A stretch of 64,000 nt of DNA, taken from positions 1,240,001 to 1,304,000 of the forward strand of contig JAGTJL010000010.1 in NCBI GenBank assembly GCA_020746875.1. Reading direction: 5' to 3'. Numbering within the stretch: position 1 is the stretch's first letter; each line of letters starts with the position of its first letter. Below are positions 23,842 to 34,679 of the stretch, piece by piece. Below the pieces are notes generated by a model. That model was given only the letters and a program-made list of their open reading frames with translations. It searched no databases and was not told the origin of the DNA. The DNA comes from Rhexocercosporidium sp. MPI-PUGE-AT-0058 (Eukaryota; Ascomycota; Leotiomycetes; Helotiales). The translations under genes were made by a program, and so were the position numbers.

Positions 23842-25362
23842 TTGGCTTCAGCTAAGATGTTTGTAGATCTTCAAGAGAGTGTTGCACAATGCAATTCAGT
23901 AAGAAATTGTGAGAGAATGTAAAGATTAAAGTTGTAAGTGAGGACAGACTGTCATAGAAGATGTCTCTCTAGAGAAGCAATCGATTCTAAGTGTAAAAAA
24001 ATCTGCGTGTCGGAGGAAGTTCAGACACCAGGTCTAAGAACTCTGCAGTCGACGAACACGAGGCTATCTGTTTCCGAGCGGAAGGGCGAATTCTGGCCAG
24101 GAAACAGCTTTGATGCTGGTCAGAGATATTTTGAGTCTCTGCTGAAACGTGCATCGTGAGCACAACCGAGTCCGAGTGAGGGGCCTTTGCGAGAAACACG
24201 TTTCATAGATTAAGTTCATGTATTTAGTACCGTTGCAGGATTACCTTTGGGTTCCGGTGGTTGGTTGGCCTGGCAGGTTGCCTGGGACTGCTTTTGTTTC
24301 ACGATCTCTGTCAAACCCCTTATTGAATGATCGGATCATCCGCCAAGAGATCGCAACACTCGTCAATCTCCCGCTTCTGACATTCGCGAAAGCATGTGTT
24401 GAATCCGAGTGCCATGTTCCGGAATTCTTGAGAGTTGCGGCAGTGGAAAGAGGAAATATGTATTCAACGGTTGAATAGTCTCTGGGTCGCGAGAGCCATG
24501 TTTTCTTGTGTTTGCACCGAAGCGAGGGGGTCCACCGAAACTTCTCATGGGGCGTCAAGCTCGAAATTGGCGAGCTAAATTTGAATCTGATATGCTCGAG
24601 GGTCAGATATAATAACACAGGCTTGGATGTAGATCCTAGGGGATTAGTAGAAAAGCCAATGCCCTTTCAGCCTCAGCTTCTGCGGCGGCACCATGACGGC
24701 CGTCCACGATTGTATCCTAACCTTTGTGATAGGCCATGTGACCCAGTCCTCGAGAAACTCTCAACCGGAGGAGGTCGGTCTTCCAATGAGCCATTCAATT
24801 GTTTCATAGAGAGAAACTTGACATCGGAGGAACATGCCAGAAACAAATTTCTTTTGATGTGCCTAGTGGGACTTCTCATGTTTCGCGCACGTCCACAAAA
24901 TTTCTCCATGGCTTTGGGGATCAGCCACCATTGAACAAGCAATTGTATCCTTGTATGGGAGGTGATCGTCAGTACCTGTCTGCTCAAGTTCTAGAATGAT
25001 GCATGCCGAGGGTGTTTCATGCAATTATGCGAATCCTTACTCTCAAATGTGGCGGCATTGGACACATCCAGTGCCATGTGCCAACATTCGCAAGGACTCG
25101 TCCGGATGGAGCAGTTTCTAAACTTTGGGCTGCAACAGCTGTATCTGATACTACTCCTGGAGTAACAAGTAATATTAGTTCAGGGATTTTGAGCTGAGCC
25201 TCGGCGCACAGGTCCCGGTCACCTTAACTCACCTATGATATCTTCTACTGGTGCCAGTTTAATATTCGCAATCATCTTTTCTTATATACGAATAACCTCA
25301 AAACTCTATCATTGTCGGAGTGACTGCGACTTCCCCCTTCGCCTCTCGACGCGACAGAACCC
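23842..25362. other. Divergent intergenic region between acyltransferase and GT32 genes
   Basis: About 1.5 kb containing the promoters of both flanking genes. A TATATA-like stretch near 25284 lies about 80 bp before the GT32 start. No other feature seen. Confidence 0.5.
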
Positions 25363-26898
25363 ATGATTAAAGCGAGCATGCACATCAAAACTCCGTCGAT
25401 TTCTGGTGGCCGATTTCGGAAGCAGAGCAAACGAGCTGCCCCAGTATACATCGCATGCGCTCTTCTCCTTCTGCTGTACACTCAAATCGACCATTTTGAG
25501 CGCTTCCAACACACACCTGGCGAGGTACTAAAACGTGTTTTGGCCTACCAGCAGCCTATGCTTCGCGCCCAAAATAGCAAATTTCCCAAGAAGATATGGC
25601 AAACTTGGAAAACCGACCCACTAGAGTTCGAACAGAGAGAGTCTGAACGGGCGAGGACTTGGCCACAGTTGAATCCTGGTCATCGCTACGAGGTCTTGAC
25701 CGATAACAACGACTTGGACTACGTTGAGACACATTTTGGTCGAGATGGTGTTATCTACCGACCTGATATAATCGAGACATATCGAACTCTCAATGCGACC
25801 ATTATCAAAGCAGATCTTCTTCGGTATCTTGTCATGTATGCGGAAGGAGGAGTCTACGCAGACATCGATGTTGAAAACTTGAGGGCTGTCAACACCTGGA
25901 TCCCGCCACAGTTCAACGAAAGCGATGTTGATCTTGTCATCAGTGTCGAGATTGATGAGCCTGCGTTTGTGAACCACACAATTCTGGGACAGAAGTCCCA
26001 GTCTTTCTGCCAATGGACTTTCATGACCAAACCCAGACATCCGGTGATGATGCGACTGATCGAGCATGTTCTCCACTGGTTGAACGAGGTGGCACAAAAG
26101 CAGGCTGTGCCAATTTCGGAAATCAAGCTCAACTTCGACGAAGTCATTACCGGCACAGGACCGTCAGCATTTACCAGCGCAGTTTTAGCGGAAATGGCTG
26201 CACAAACGCATCGCCGACTGTATTGGGATACCTTCCACGCCCTTACACAACCTGTCCTTGTAGGCAATATTCTTGTCCTCACCGTTGACGCTTTTGCCGC
26301 TGGTCAAGGTCATTCAAATTCCCTGAGCCATGATTCACCAAACGCTCTAGTGAAGCATCACTACCACGCTTCGCTTTGGCCATCAAGACATCCTCGTTTC
26401 AGCCACCCTGCATACGGAATGGTAGAAGAATGCAATTGGGAGCCGACATGTGTCTGGAACTGGACCGAGAACACCGCTGCGTATGACGGGCTGTCCTTCG
26501 ATGAGAAAGTCAAGTTGATCAGGGAGAAAGAACAGATAGATAAGGAGAGATTTGATGGGGAAGTAGCTGAGGACGAGGCTATAGCCAAGGAAGAGAACGA
26601 GAGGCTACAAGCAGAGCTTAAGGCCCAATGCGAATCGGCGTCTTACGTGCATATCGAGCAGATTACAGCTCCGACACAGACACCACCGGCAATCCCTCAG
26701 ACACAGTGGTCACCCACTCAATCACCGGATGTGACGGCACAACAATCCGGGGATCAACAACCAGAAGGTCAACAAACGCAGCAGAAAGAGAATCAGACAC
26801 CGTCACAGGCTCAAACACAACAAGAAATTCAGGGACAAACACCTGCTGAGCAAGCTGCCCCGGCTAGCAACGCTGGTCAACCTGAGGTGCGAATATGA
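25363..26898 (+). CDS. GT32 OCH1-like alpha-1,6-mannosyltransferase family protein
   Basis: Type II Golgi glycosyltransferase that adds mannose from GDP-mannose to N-glycans or related acceptors (family role; exact linkage unknown). The single exon encodes 511 residues. A short cytosolic tail precedes one membrane anchor at about residues 27-39. The GT32 core begins with KKIWQTWK (77-83), continues through KADLLRYLVMYAEGGVYADID (149-169), and carries the metal-binding DxD at 167-169. HHYHASLWPS and a CNWEPTCVWNW region follow. After about residue 375 the protein becomes a Lys/Glu coiled coil and then a roughly 70-residue Gln/Thr/Pro-rich tail, which is unusual for OCH1 proteins. A second ATG at 25378 would remove only five residues. 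Confidence 0.9.
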   Translation: MIKASMHIKTPSISGGRFRKQSKRAAPVYIACALLLLLYTQIDHFERFQHTPGEVLKRVLAYQQPMLRAQNSKFPKKIWQTWKTDPLEFEQRESERARTWPQLNPGHRYEVLTDNNDLDYVETHFGRDGVIYRPDIIETYRTLNATIIKADLLRYLVMYAEGGVYADIDVENLRAVNTWIPPQFNESDVDLVISVEIDEPAFVNHTILGQKSQSFCQWTFMTKPRHPVMMRLIEHVLHWLNEVAQKQAVPISEIKLNFDEVITGTGPSAFTSAVLAEMAAQTHRRLYWDTFHALTQPVLVGNILVLTVDAFAAGQGHSNSLSHDSPNALVKHHYHASLWPSRHPRFSHPAYGMVEECNWEPTCVWNWTENTAAYDGLSFDEKVKLIREKEQIDKERFDGEVAEDEAIAKEENERLQAELKAQCESASYVHIEQITAPTQTPPAIPQTQWSPTQSPDVTAQQSGDQQPEGQQTQQKENQTPSQAQTQQEIQGQTPAEQAAPASNAGQPEVRI

Positions 26899-27980
26899 AG
26901 GACTATCGGTACTTGACCTGATCCTCAAAATTGTCATACACGTCCTTGCCAATTAACAATGAGCCCCGAAGAATTCTACATACATACTACGTCTGTTGGC
27001 TGCTGGCATGACGGGTTTAATCTTGCACTGGTGTTGTATCGAGACGGAAAGTTCCACCTGGTTTGGTGGGTATATATTTGGAACAGCATGTTAGAAACTT
27101 CAGCAGGCTGGAGGGAATTTGCCAAGGGTTGGCATGGCGTCGACGGCGTTTTCTGAATCATAGATTCTGGTGTTAGTGTTTGATAATTCAGGAAGAGGAT
27201 GCCCCTCGAGAAGTGGGCTGTTGCTATTATACCCCTGAGCTAGTCCAAAATGACAAACCTTAAATCCACTGCATTTGGAGGAACCCTCGAACGAAGCCAT
27301 TGACTACCTTCCAAAGATAAAGTGTATACATTTCCAATCAACAAGTAACACACGTATGGCAAAGTTTGTTTTTTGGAAGCATTGAATCGAAATGCCCCCA
27401 CGAAACGTGTGGCCTCACTTTGCATTGTGATTTATCACATGGGTTTAGCGCGGGTTGAGAATGCTCCCATGTTGCCTCAAGCGGATCCAATCGAACCCCC
27501 AGTAGGACTCCAGTTATGCAAGAATGATCCGGAAGCAACTGGCCTGACTGTATCTGGTAACGAGGCTGAGCTCGAGCTCTACTGTACCCCACACGAGGCT
27601 GGCTCGAGAAGGTGGCGTGACGCGGTGAGGGAGGGATACTTGATCGTTGGTGAAGATGTACCAATATTCGCCGCAACCTGTTTGATGTACGGCATGGACG
27701 TCGAATGACGCCGCCGACATCCGAGTCACCATACAGGGCAAAGAACGTGGTCGAGGTCACCACCCGACTTCCCGTACGACAAACAAAGAAAGGACTTAGT
27801 TCGTTGCCACAGCCTCGCTCGCGATATGTGTGACCTGCCCACTGTCCATACCCCGTTCGACATCTTCCAACGTTCTCTTTCTCCACTCTACATAACAAAG
27901 CACAAGTGCTAAATTGCTCCATGCTTTGACATTCGAACAAGTCTTACATACAAAACTACATACATCATCCTCACGTCGAC
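26899..27980. other. Intergenic region upstream of trehalose synthase
   Basis: Probably the promoter and leader of the ccg-9-like gene. The open frames 27338-27940 (-) and 27373-27708 (+) overlap each other on opposite strands and match nothing I know, so neither is called. Confidence 0.5.
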
Positions 27981-30522
27981 ATGTCGGACATCAAGCACGC
28001 ACCCAACTCAACCCATCCTCACTCTGCTCTGAGCGGTCCTTCAGACGGAGCCATCACACCGCCTTCCAGAATTCCAACTCCCCTTCGGACTACACCCAAA
28101 AGTCTTCGACCCTACGTGTGGGCTCTGATGGCTTTCAAGAATGGCGTTGGATTCCAGGCGAAGCCTTCCAAACAACAGGCACGTAGAGCCAGCATTCTCG
28201 CCGAGAACGAAGGGCCGTTCGCTCCCTCTCTCATGGTGTGTATCCCCATCTCCCCTTGTACAACATAAACATTCAAGTTGACCGAGTGACTCCAGCCCCT
28301 CTTCGCAGGCATTGCCGTCGCTTTCAACGATGATAACTCTGCTGTGGTAGCACTTGCCATTCACGACAGCACATACCTGATCGACTTCTCCGTCGAAACC
28401 ATTCAAATCAAAGACGCCGTTGACAAGGGCGAAGATCCAATTGCAGACCATGTGGTCGATCAATTGGAGAAATACGAGCATACAAATATTGCAAAGTTCA
28501 TTGGCGCTGGGATCCCAACTGAATTGTTGAAGAAGTCACCTAAGCTCTGTTCTAGACTCTGGCTAGACCTAGACATTGTGCCTGTCACAATTGCCCCCGA
28601 ATTGGAAGGACATGAGACCAGCTCTAAGTACAGAAGCTTCTGGCATTCTAAATGTGTGGATGAGCAGGCAGACTCAATGGCTAGAAAATGCATCATGTAA
28701 GTGTTACCCTAGCTCATTCATTGTCCTATACTACTTCGGTTATCGAGGATCGCACTACAATTTCCATCTTCTGCTCTAGAAAATACTAACAAACTTTCCA
28801 GGCACTTTGGTCCCAGCCTTGCTCCTCTACTTCAAGTCGGCTACAGAGGTATCGTCGAAATTGATTCAGGTGGAAGAGCTCGCATTCTTAGTCTTGATGA
28901 CTTCAAGCGATCATGTGATGCTCCAACATGGAACGCAATGATGCACTTTGTCACCAATCTCAAGAAGATGGGCACCAAGATTGCCTTCTTCAGCAGTACA
29001 CCACAAGGAGGTGGAGTTGCTCTGATGAGGCATGCACTCGTCCGACTCGCAGATCTTCTCGACGTGGACCTAACTTGGTATGTCCCAAAGCCGAAGCCCG
29101 GCGTGTTCAGAATCACCAAGACCATCCACAATATACTCCAAGGCGTTGCCGAACCAGGAATATGTATTAGTGCCCAGGAAAAGCAGGTCTTAGTAGACTG
29201 GATTGCAGACAATGCAAAGAGATATTGGCTGTCTCCTGGTGGACCCCTGCGTCCAGCTGAAGAGGGCGGTGCTGATGTTATTATGGTATGTTTAAACTCC
29301 ACATTGTTTATTCTTTAACGAGAAACTATTGTTGAATGTAACAGATTGATGATCCCCAAATGCCGGGCTTGATTCCTCTCATCAAAAATCTGACTCCAAA
29401 CCGACCAGTACTCTACCGAAGCCACATCCAGATCCGTGGAGACCTCGCTGTACAAGAAGGAACTCCACAAGCAGACGTTTGGCAGTTTCTATGGCAAAAT
29501 ATCAAGCTTGCCGACATGTTTATCAGTCATCCTATTCCTTCCTTCGTCCCTAGCAATGTTCCAGCACCAAGTGTCGCATATCTGCCCGCCACTACAGACT
29601 GGTGAGGTCCAAATCTCCTACCCATACAATGAAATACTAACAGAACCAGGCTCGATGGTCTCAACAAAGACATGAACGAGTGGGACCAAGGTTACTACGG
29701 CCATATTTACAACGAGCAATGCCACGCCATCAGAATGTCCGTCCCCCTCCCTCCCAAGCACCCAAGACCACCCAGCTAACACCACCAAACAGGACGCAAC
29801 TCAAATGGCCCCTCCAGAAATACTTCATCCAAGTCGCCCGCTTCGACCCCGCAAAAGGCATCCCCGATGTCATCCAATCCTACGCCGAATTCCGGCGTCT
29901 CCTCATCAAGCACGACTCTACACTCGAAGCGCCACAACTCGTAATCTGCGGCAACGGCTCCATCGATGACCCAGACGGAACCATCGTCCTCGACCAAACA
30001 ATGCACACGCTCGAGACGCAATTCCCGGACCTCCTATCGTCCATCTCCGTAATGCGCCTCGCGCCCAACGACCAGCTCCTCAACACCCTCCTCTCAGCCT
30101 CGCACACCGTGCTCCAGCTCTCCACACGCGAAGGCTTCGAAGTGAAAGTCTCAGAGGCGATCCATAAGGGTAAGCCCGTCATCGCGACGAATTGCGGGGG
30201 TATCCCGTTGCAAGTCCAGCATGGCAAGAATGGCTTTTTGGTCGAGGCGGGGGATTGGCGTGCTGTTGCTAAGCATCTCCTTACGCTTTGGACAGATGAG
30301 AAATTGTATGGCGAGATGTGTGCTTTTGCGAAGGTTAGCGTTAGTGATGAAGTTGGGACGGTGGGCAATGCGCTGAGTTGGTTTTACTTGGCTGATAAGT
30401 GGGCGAATGGGAAGGGGGTTGTGCCGGAGGGGAGGTGGGTTAATGATCTTGCGAGGGAGGAGGCGGGTATTCCGTATACGGAGGGTGAGAACAGGTTGCC
30501 GAGGAACTTTGGGAGAGCTTGA
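27981..30522 (+). CDS. ccg-9: Trehalose synthase/phosphorylase, clock-controlled gene 9 type (six exons)
   Basis: GT4-family trehalose synthase (trehalose phosphorylase type), making or phosphorolysing trehalose in the cytosol for stress tolerance and conidiation. In Neurospora the orthologue is clock-controlled. Exons are 27981-28235, 28296-28696, 28802-29285, 29345-29601, 29650-29736 and 29793-30522. All phases agree and the sum, 2214 nt, gives 737 residues, the usual size. Landmarks are GGGVALMRHAL, WYVPKPKPGVFRITKT, IDDPQMPGLIPLIK, YRSHIQIRGDL, FISHPIPSFVP and the GT-B donor-site motif EGFEVKVSEAIHKGKPVI (about residues 608-625), with both glutamates present. The fifth intron uses an uncommon GTCCGT donor and a GCTAACACC branch region. 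The first acceptor could shift slightly, but the phase favours the one given. Confidence 0.93.
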
Positions 30523-31693
30523 GGGTGGATGTTTGGGTGTGGTTGAGCGGTGCGCGTTTTCATCTTCTATTTTGGAATTTGTTCGGATGTACCTCCACTC
30601 CTCTGCGAATGATCCTTTTCTTCTTTTTTGAGCGATGCGTTGCCTCCTTCTTGCGTGGACGACCTCTCTATGTCGGCTCATCTCATACATTATTTTGTTG
30701 TTCAGCAACGAGCGGTAAGAGCGGGCGTTTTGGGATTTGATACTTGCTTTGCTTTGGACGACTCCGCCTGATGAGGTCGACGAAGAGATTATTTTCTGAA
30801 AGAGCACAAGATTCGATACGAAAGATAAAGACGAAACGAGACGAAAGGCACGAGATGAAATAGAAAGATAAACATAAACGAGAGAAAAAGAATACCAATC
30901 GAAACAAATAAAGTCGGGTGGCGTGGCTGTCGCCAACTTGCTGAGCGAGTCAGTCGGTTAGAAGAAGGCTACTTAGTTCTTGTTTCGTGTACACGAACAG
31001 CGCCAGCGGTGCCAGCAGCGCTACCAGCTCTAATGTATTTGTTTACTTCGTATTGTTTTGATCATCTCCTTCGATGAACTATGAAACGATCGCAAACGAA
31101 AGTTTTGTTATTCGTATGTGCTGTATGTGCTGTGCGTTGCTTTAGGGGAGGGGGAATAGGGATCACCTCAACATCTGAATGTTGCTTGTCACATCGGGAG
31201 AACCGGACTGTGAGTTCCTCTTCACTACGGATGTCGAAATCAAAACGTCCCGAAGCATTGCCAGGCGGTCACATAATCCTTAAGAGGCAGGTACTCTGTT
31301 TTTTACTTTTTTCTTCCTCAATATTACCTGCCTACCCTACATAGATACATTTCATACACCTATTTCGTGGTATAAACACCCCCTCATGTCCAGAAATGCA
31401 GCAAAAGTCAACGAATCCAAACGCCTAGCTAGGGTATCCATCCATCCATCCATTCGTCCATATTCATTCATCCAACATTCCTCGACACGTCCCTAGGATA
31501 CCAGACCCAAGGAAGCCACCATAACGACAAAAGAAATGGAAAAATCAGATGCATCTCGTAACTTCGTAACCGAAAGTCAGCTTGGTCTTGCTCCTCCTGG
31601 CTTGTGCTGTGCTGTATCGTGTTCCATTCCATGTACTGTTCTCTTTTCGTCCTTCCTGTGACTGTGACGCTGGATGTCATCGCTAAAACATTT
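30523..31693. other. Convergent intergenic region
   Basis: Lies between the 3' ends of the trehalose synthase (+) and BTB-like (-) genes. It includes a short (ATCC)n repeat at about 31435-31452. Nothing else recognised. Confidence 0.5.
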
Positions 31694-33241
31694 CTACTCA
31701 CTCCATGGAAAATCCCTATCCGTGACTTTCGTACACACCAAATAGCTCACGTGCGTCCCTTCCCCAAGTAACCCGCTCCTCATAAGCGGTCTCACCACCT
31801 CCCTCGCCAATCCCTTCATCTCCTCCAGCTTCTTCTCGAATCTCTTTAAGTTGTCCCGCGAGTAGATCTCCGGGGTCAACTTGAGGAATTTCTTGCACTC
31901 ATCGTGGCCGAGGTAGGAAGAGGGCGTGGTGCCGAGAGTGCGGAAAACGCGACCGAGATGAGGGTTGGTGTTTGTTGGGGTGTTGGAGGATGATGAAGAG
32001 ATGGTTGAAGAGGGGTGGAATTGTTGGACTGTTTGGTTGGTGTGGTGGGTTGCTGCTATGGTTACTTGGATGGTGTTGTTTCGTGTGTGGCCGTTGCCGT
32101 TTCGAGATTGAGAGACTCGTGGCATGGGAGGAGGCGGTGGAGGCGAGGTGCTATCTGCTAGCCATTGCCTGAATAGAGACATGGCTAGCCAGTCAAGGTA
32201 TGAGTTATGAGGATTGACTCTCTCGCCTCTCGATGTTGTGAGAGTTAGTCGGTAGAGGCGTCCCTCGATTTTGCCGACTAGGTCGTCTAACTCTTCTGCT
32301 TTATCTTCGATGAGATCGATGACTGTATCTGGGAGTTGATGCCGAATATGACGTTCTCCCATGGGCCATGCTCCCACTACATGAATGAGAGCTTCTTGAA
32401 AGATGGACTTGGACTGTGCCAGATAGCCCAGTTTGAGGTAGGAGGAGGGGTATTTTGCGATTTGTTTCCAGAGCCGCGATTGGAACTGGAGAAGATGGTG
32501 ATCAATTCTTGGGCCTACTACTGCGAGTGCGTCGTAAAGATCTGCAAGTGTGAGGAGCGATTTGCATTGTATGTATGCCGTTGCGATATCGATGGAATCG
32601 AGAGCTGGAGGATAGTTGTAGAAGATCCGAAAGAGGTTGTCGTAGTCGTTTAGCAAGTCTTGGTCTTGATGACTTAGAGGAGGAGCAGATGGAGCTTGTG
32701 GAGTTGAGAGTGAGAGGTTTGCGACTGATCGGAAGAAGGAGGGGTTCGAAGAGGGCGGCTTGTTGCGAACAGGTGGAGGTCTAGCATCTGTCGAACCAAA
32801 GAGGGATGCATTCGAATTCTCCTTCTGTACCAGCATGGGGATATCATCGTCACTAGCTCCAGCATCCAGCTCATATCTCCAACGCTTCTTAATCTCCTTA
32901 TTCCTCGCAGTTTCGCTGCCCGAGTCCTCGCCTATCCTAGCCAACTCAACCCCGCCCTCATTACTTGCTTTCGACCATTCTTGACTTGTGCTTGCCTCGA
33001 AGAACCCCGAGCATTGTGTGAGGATTATGCGATGAAGGAGGTATCGATTCGTTTGGGAGCCAGCCTTGACTAAGATCTCAACATCTCCAGTATGGCTGAA
33101 TACAGGGAATTCGTTCTGCGGTACAAAGGCCGACCCTCCAGCGTGCGATCTACCATGTCGACGATGCCTTGAGGACCTCGAGACCACTGAGGAGGGCCCT
33201 CGAAGGGCGAGGGACTGGGAAGGCTCGACCTGAGAGACCAT
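31694..33241 (-). CDS. BTB/POZ-like protein with a disordered insertion
   Basis: Single exon, 515 residues. Residues 50-85 (SHTGDVEILVKAG...YLLHRIILTQCSGFFEAS) fit the opening strands and first helices of a BTB domain, a dimerisation and Cul3-adaptor fold. RWRYELDA at 120-127 looks like the following strand. The remaining BTB helices seem to resume only at about 195 (DYDNLFRIFYNYPP...YIQCKSLLTLADLYDALAVVG), after an insertion of about 65 Ser/Pro-rich residues. A helical region follows (230-350), then a Pro/Ser/Thr/Asn-rich linker (about 350-420), and a basic helical C-terminus. Cellular role unknown; it may be a scaffold or transcription-related protein. The start is the first ATG, and inside starts are not favoured because the BTB signature begins soon after. 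Confidence 0.82.
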   Translation of the reverse strand: MVSQVEPSQSLALRGPSSVVSRSSRHRRHGRSHAGGSAFVPQNEFPVFSHTGDVEILVKAGSQTNRYLLHRIILTQCSGFFEASTSQEWSKASNEGGVELARIGEDSGSETARNKEIKKRWRYELDAGASDDDIPMLVQKENSNASLFGSTDARPPPVRNKPPSSNPSFFRSVANLSLSTPQAPSAPPLSHQDQDLLNDYDNLFRIFYNYPPALDSIDIATAYIQCKSLLTLADLYDALAVVGPRIDHHLLQFQSRLWKQIAKYPSSYLKLGYLAQSKSIFQEALIHVVGAWPMGERHIRHQLPDTVIDLIEDKAEELDDLVGKIEGRLYRLTLTTSRGERVNPHNSYLDWLAMSLFRQWLADSTSPPPPPPMPRVSQSRNGNGHTRNNTIQVTIAATHHTNQTVQQFHPSSTISSSSSNTPTNTNPHLGRVFRTLGTTPSSYLGHDECKKFLKLTPEIYSRDNLKRFEKKLEEMKGLAREVVRPLMRSGLLGEGTHVSYLVCTKVTDRDFPWSE

Positions 33242-34679
33242 ATTTCGTACGTGCAGCCTTTCCGAAGCTGTCTAGGGTCAGCTCTTGTAACAAGGCTCAG
33301 CCGAGGCAGGATAACATACCGGTGTCAATACACCGTTACCATTTTTGCTAGGGTATATCTGAGCCAGAGTCGTGAGATAGCTTCAGTATAGCAGAATCGA
33401 ATGGTGTATGCTCGTAAATTCCTTCCTGTTCTGTTTTGCAACCTGCGCGATGCGACGACTTCTCTTCCTCTTTATCACCACACGACCTCGAGGTCCTCGG
33501 GACAATTCTAGCAAGACCAAGCAACCAAAGGCGTGTTTTCTCGACGCCTCCTTCAGTTCACGAAACACGTCGAAGCTTCTAAACAACAAAGACAAGGAAG
33601 GTATGTACCGTGGTGGTTGCGACACAAAGAGAACTAACTGACTGCAATGTTCTCCGTCTCCCCTGGGCGCGCTGCCCTCGCACTACACACACACTCACTA
33701 GGGACTGACTGTACTATAAGTTGCCCTTCACGCCCTCACGCCTTCAGCAGACGCAGTCAGTCAATCGCGCTCAAGCGCTGCTGCACTCACTGCGCAGTTG
33801 CTGCACCGCAACCGGGGCAAGTTCAATTCCTACGGTAACGGTTCGTTTGTTCGCGGTGGCGACAGGATCACAAGCAGGGTCCTGGGCATGCCGTCGCCCA
33901 ATAGCCGTGCATGTTCTGGCCAGCTGCAGCATCAACGGTCCTCGAATCAGGCAAGGTGCTGGAGCGACGGACGCAGCAGCGCATATCGGCCAGTCCTTTC
34001 GCCGGCAAAATCTTGACCTGAGAATGCGCTGCGGTGGCAGCTGGACCGCCGTGTGGAGGAGCGGATTGGAGAACAGCTTGCTGCGTGCAGAGAGCCAGAG
34101 ACTGAATTGCATTGGTGGCCACAGTGTCGGCCCAATCATTTGTGAGGAGGAAGGGATGTGAGATCTGCATTAAGTGATCCGCTTTTCATAAGTCCTGCAT
34201 TATTATTCGTACGTTTATTTGCTCTGCCACTGTTGGCTGCCTTGGAAGCAAGGCGAGCATGACCTGAGAAACTGGGCTGGCAACGTCCCAGGTCCACCCA
34301 CCCACCCACGTCCACTCCGAATCAACCTCGAGTCAGACAGGTCACTGGATTACCGGATACCGTCGCATCCTGCTCTGTTCCTTGCTTCCCACCTCTTGCT
34401 TTTTCACAAAGTCTAGTGGCAAACCTTTCAAGTAGTTTTATTGATTCCTTCCTTAATCGACCGACTGACCGACTTTTGCTCCAAAGCGGTCGATGCTGTA
34501 GGTGATGCGCGTAGCTTAGCGATAACCTCCCATCATCCCATAATATTGTACAGATGCCTTCCCTTCTATGGAGACCTCCCGACCGACCTAAATGCAATAC
34601 CCAGCTTAACTCCAAATCAAAGCAAAGTAAATCCCATCCCATTGTTTCAAGGTCTATCCCGTTTGTCGTGAAATAGCCA
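33242..34679. other. Intergenic region with a GC-rich, multi-frame-open stretch
   Basis: Upstream of the BTB-like gene and downstream of the 34680 gene. At about 33720-34170 three or more frames on both strands stay open for 60-146 codons, a consequence of GC-rich composition. None resembles a family, so no gene is called. A (CCCA)n tract occurs near 34298-34312. Confidence 0.45.

Noticed and set aside
27338..27940. 200-codon minus frame upstream of trehalose synthase
   Set aside because: Arg/Cys/His-rich shadow-like translation overlapping a plus-strand frame in the probable promoter; no domain.
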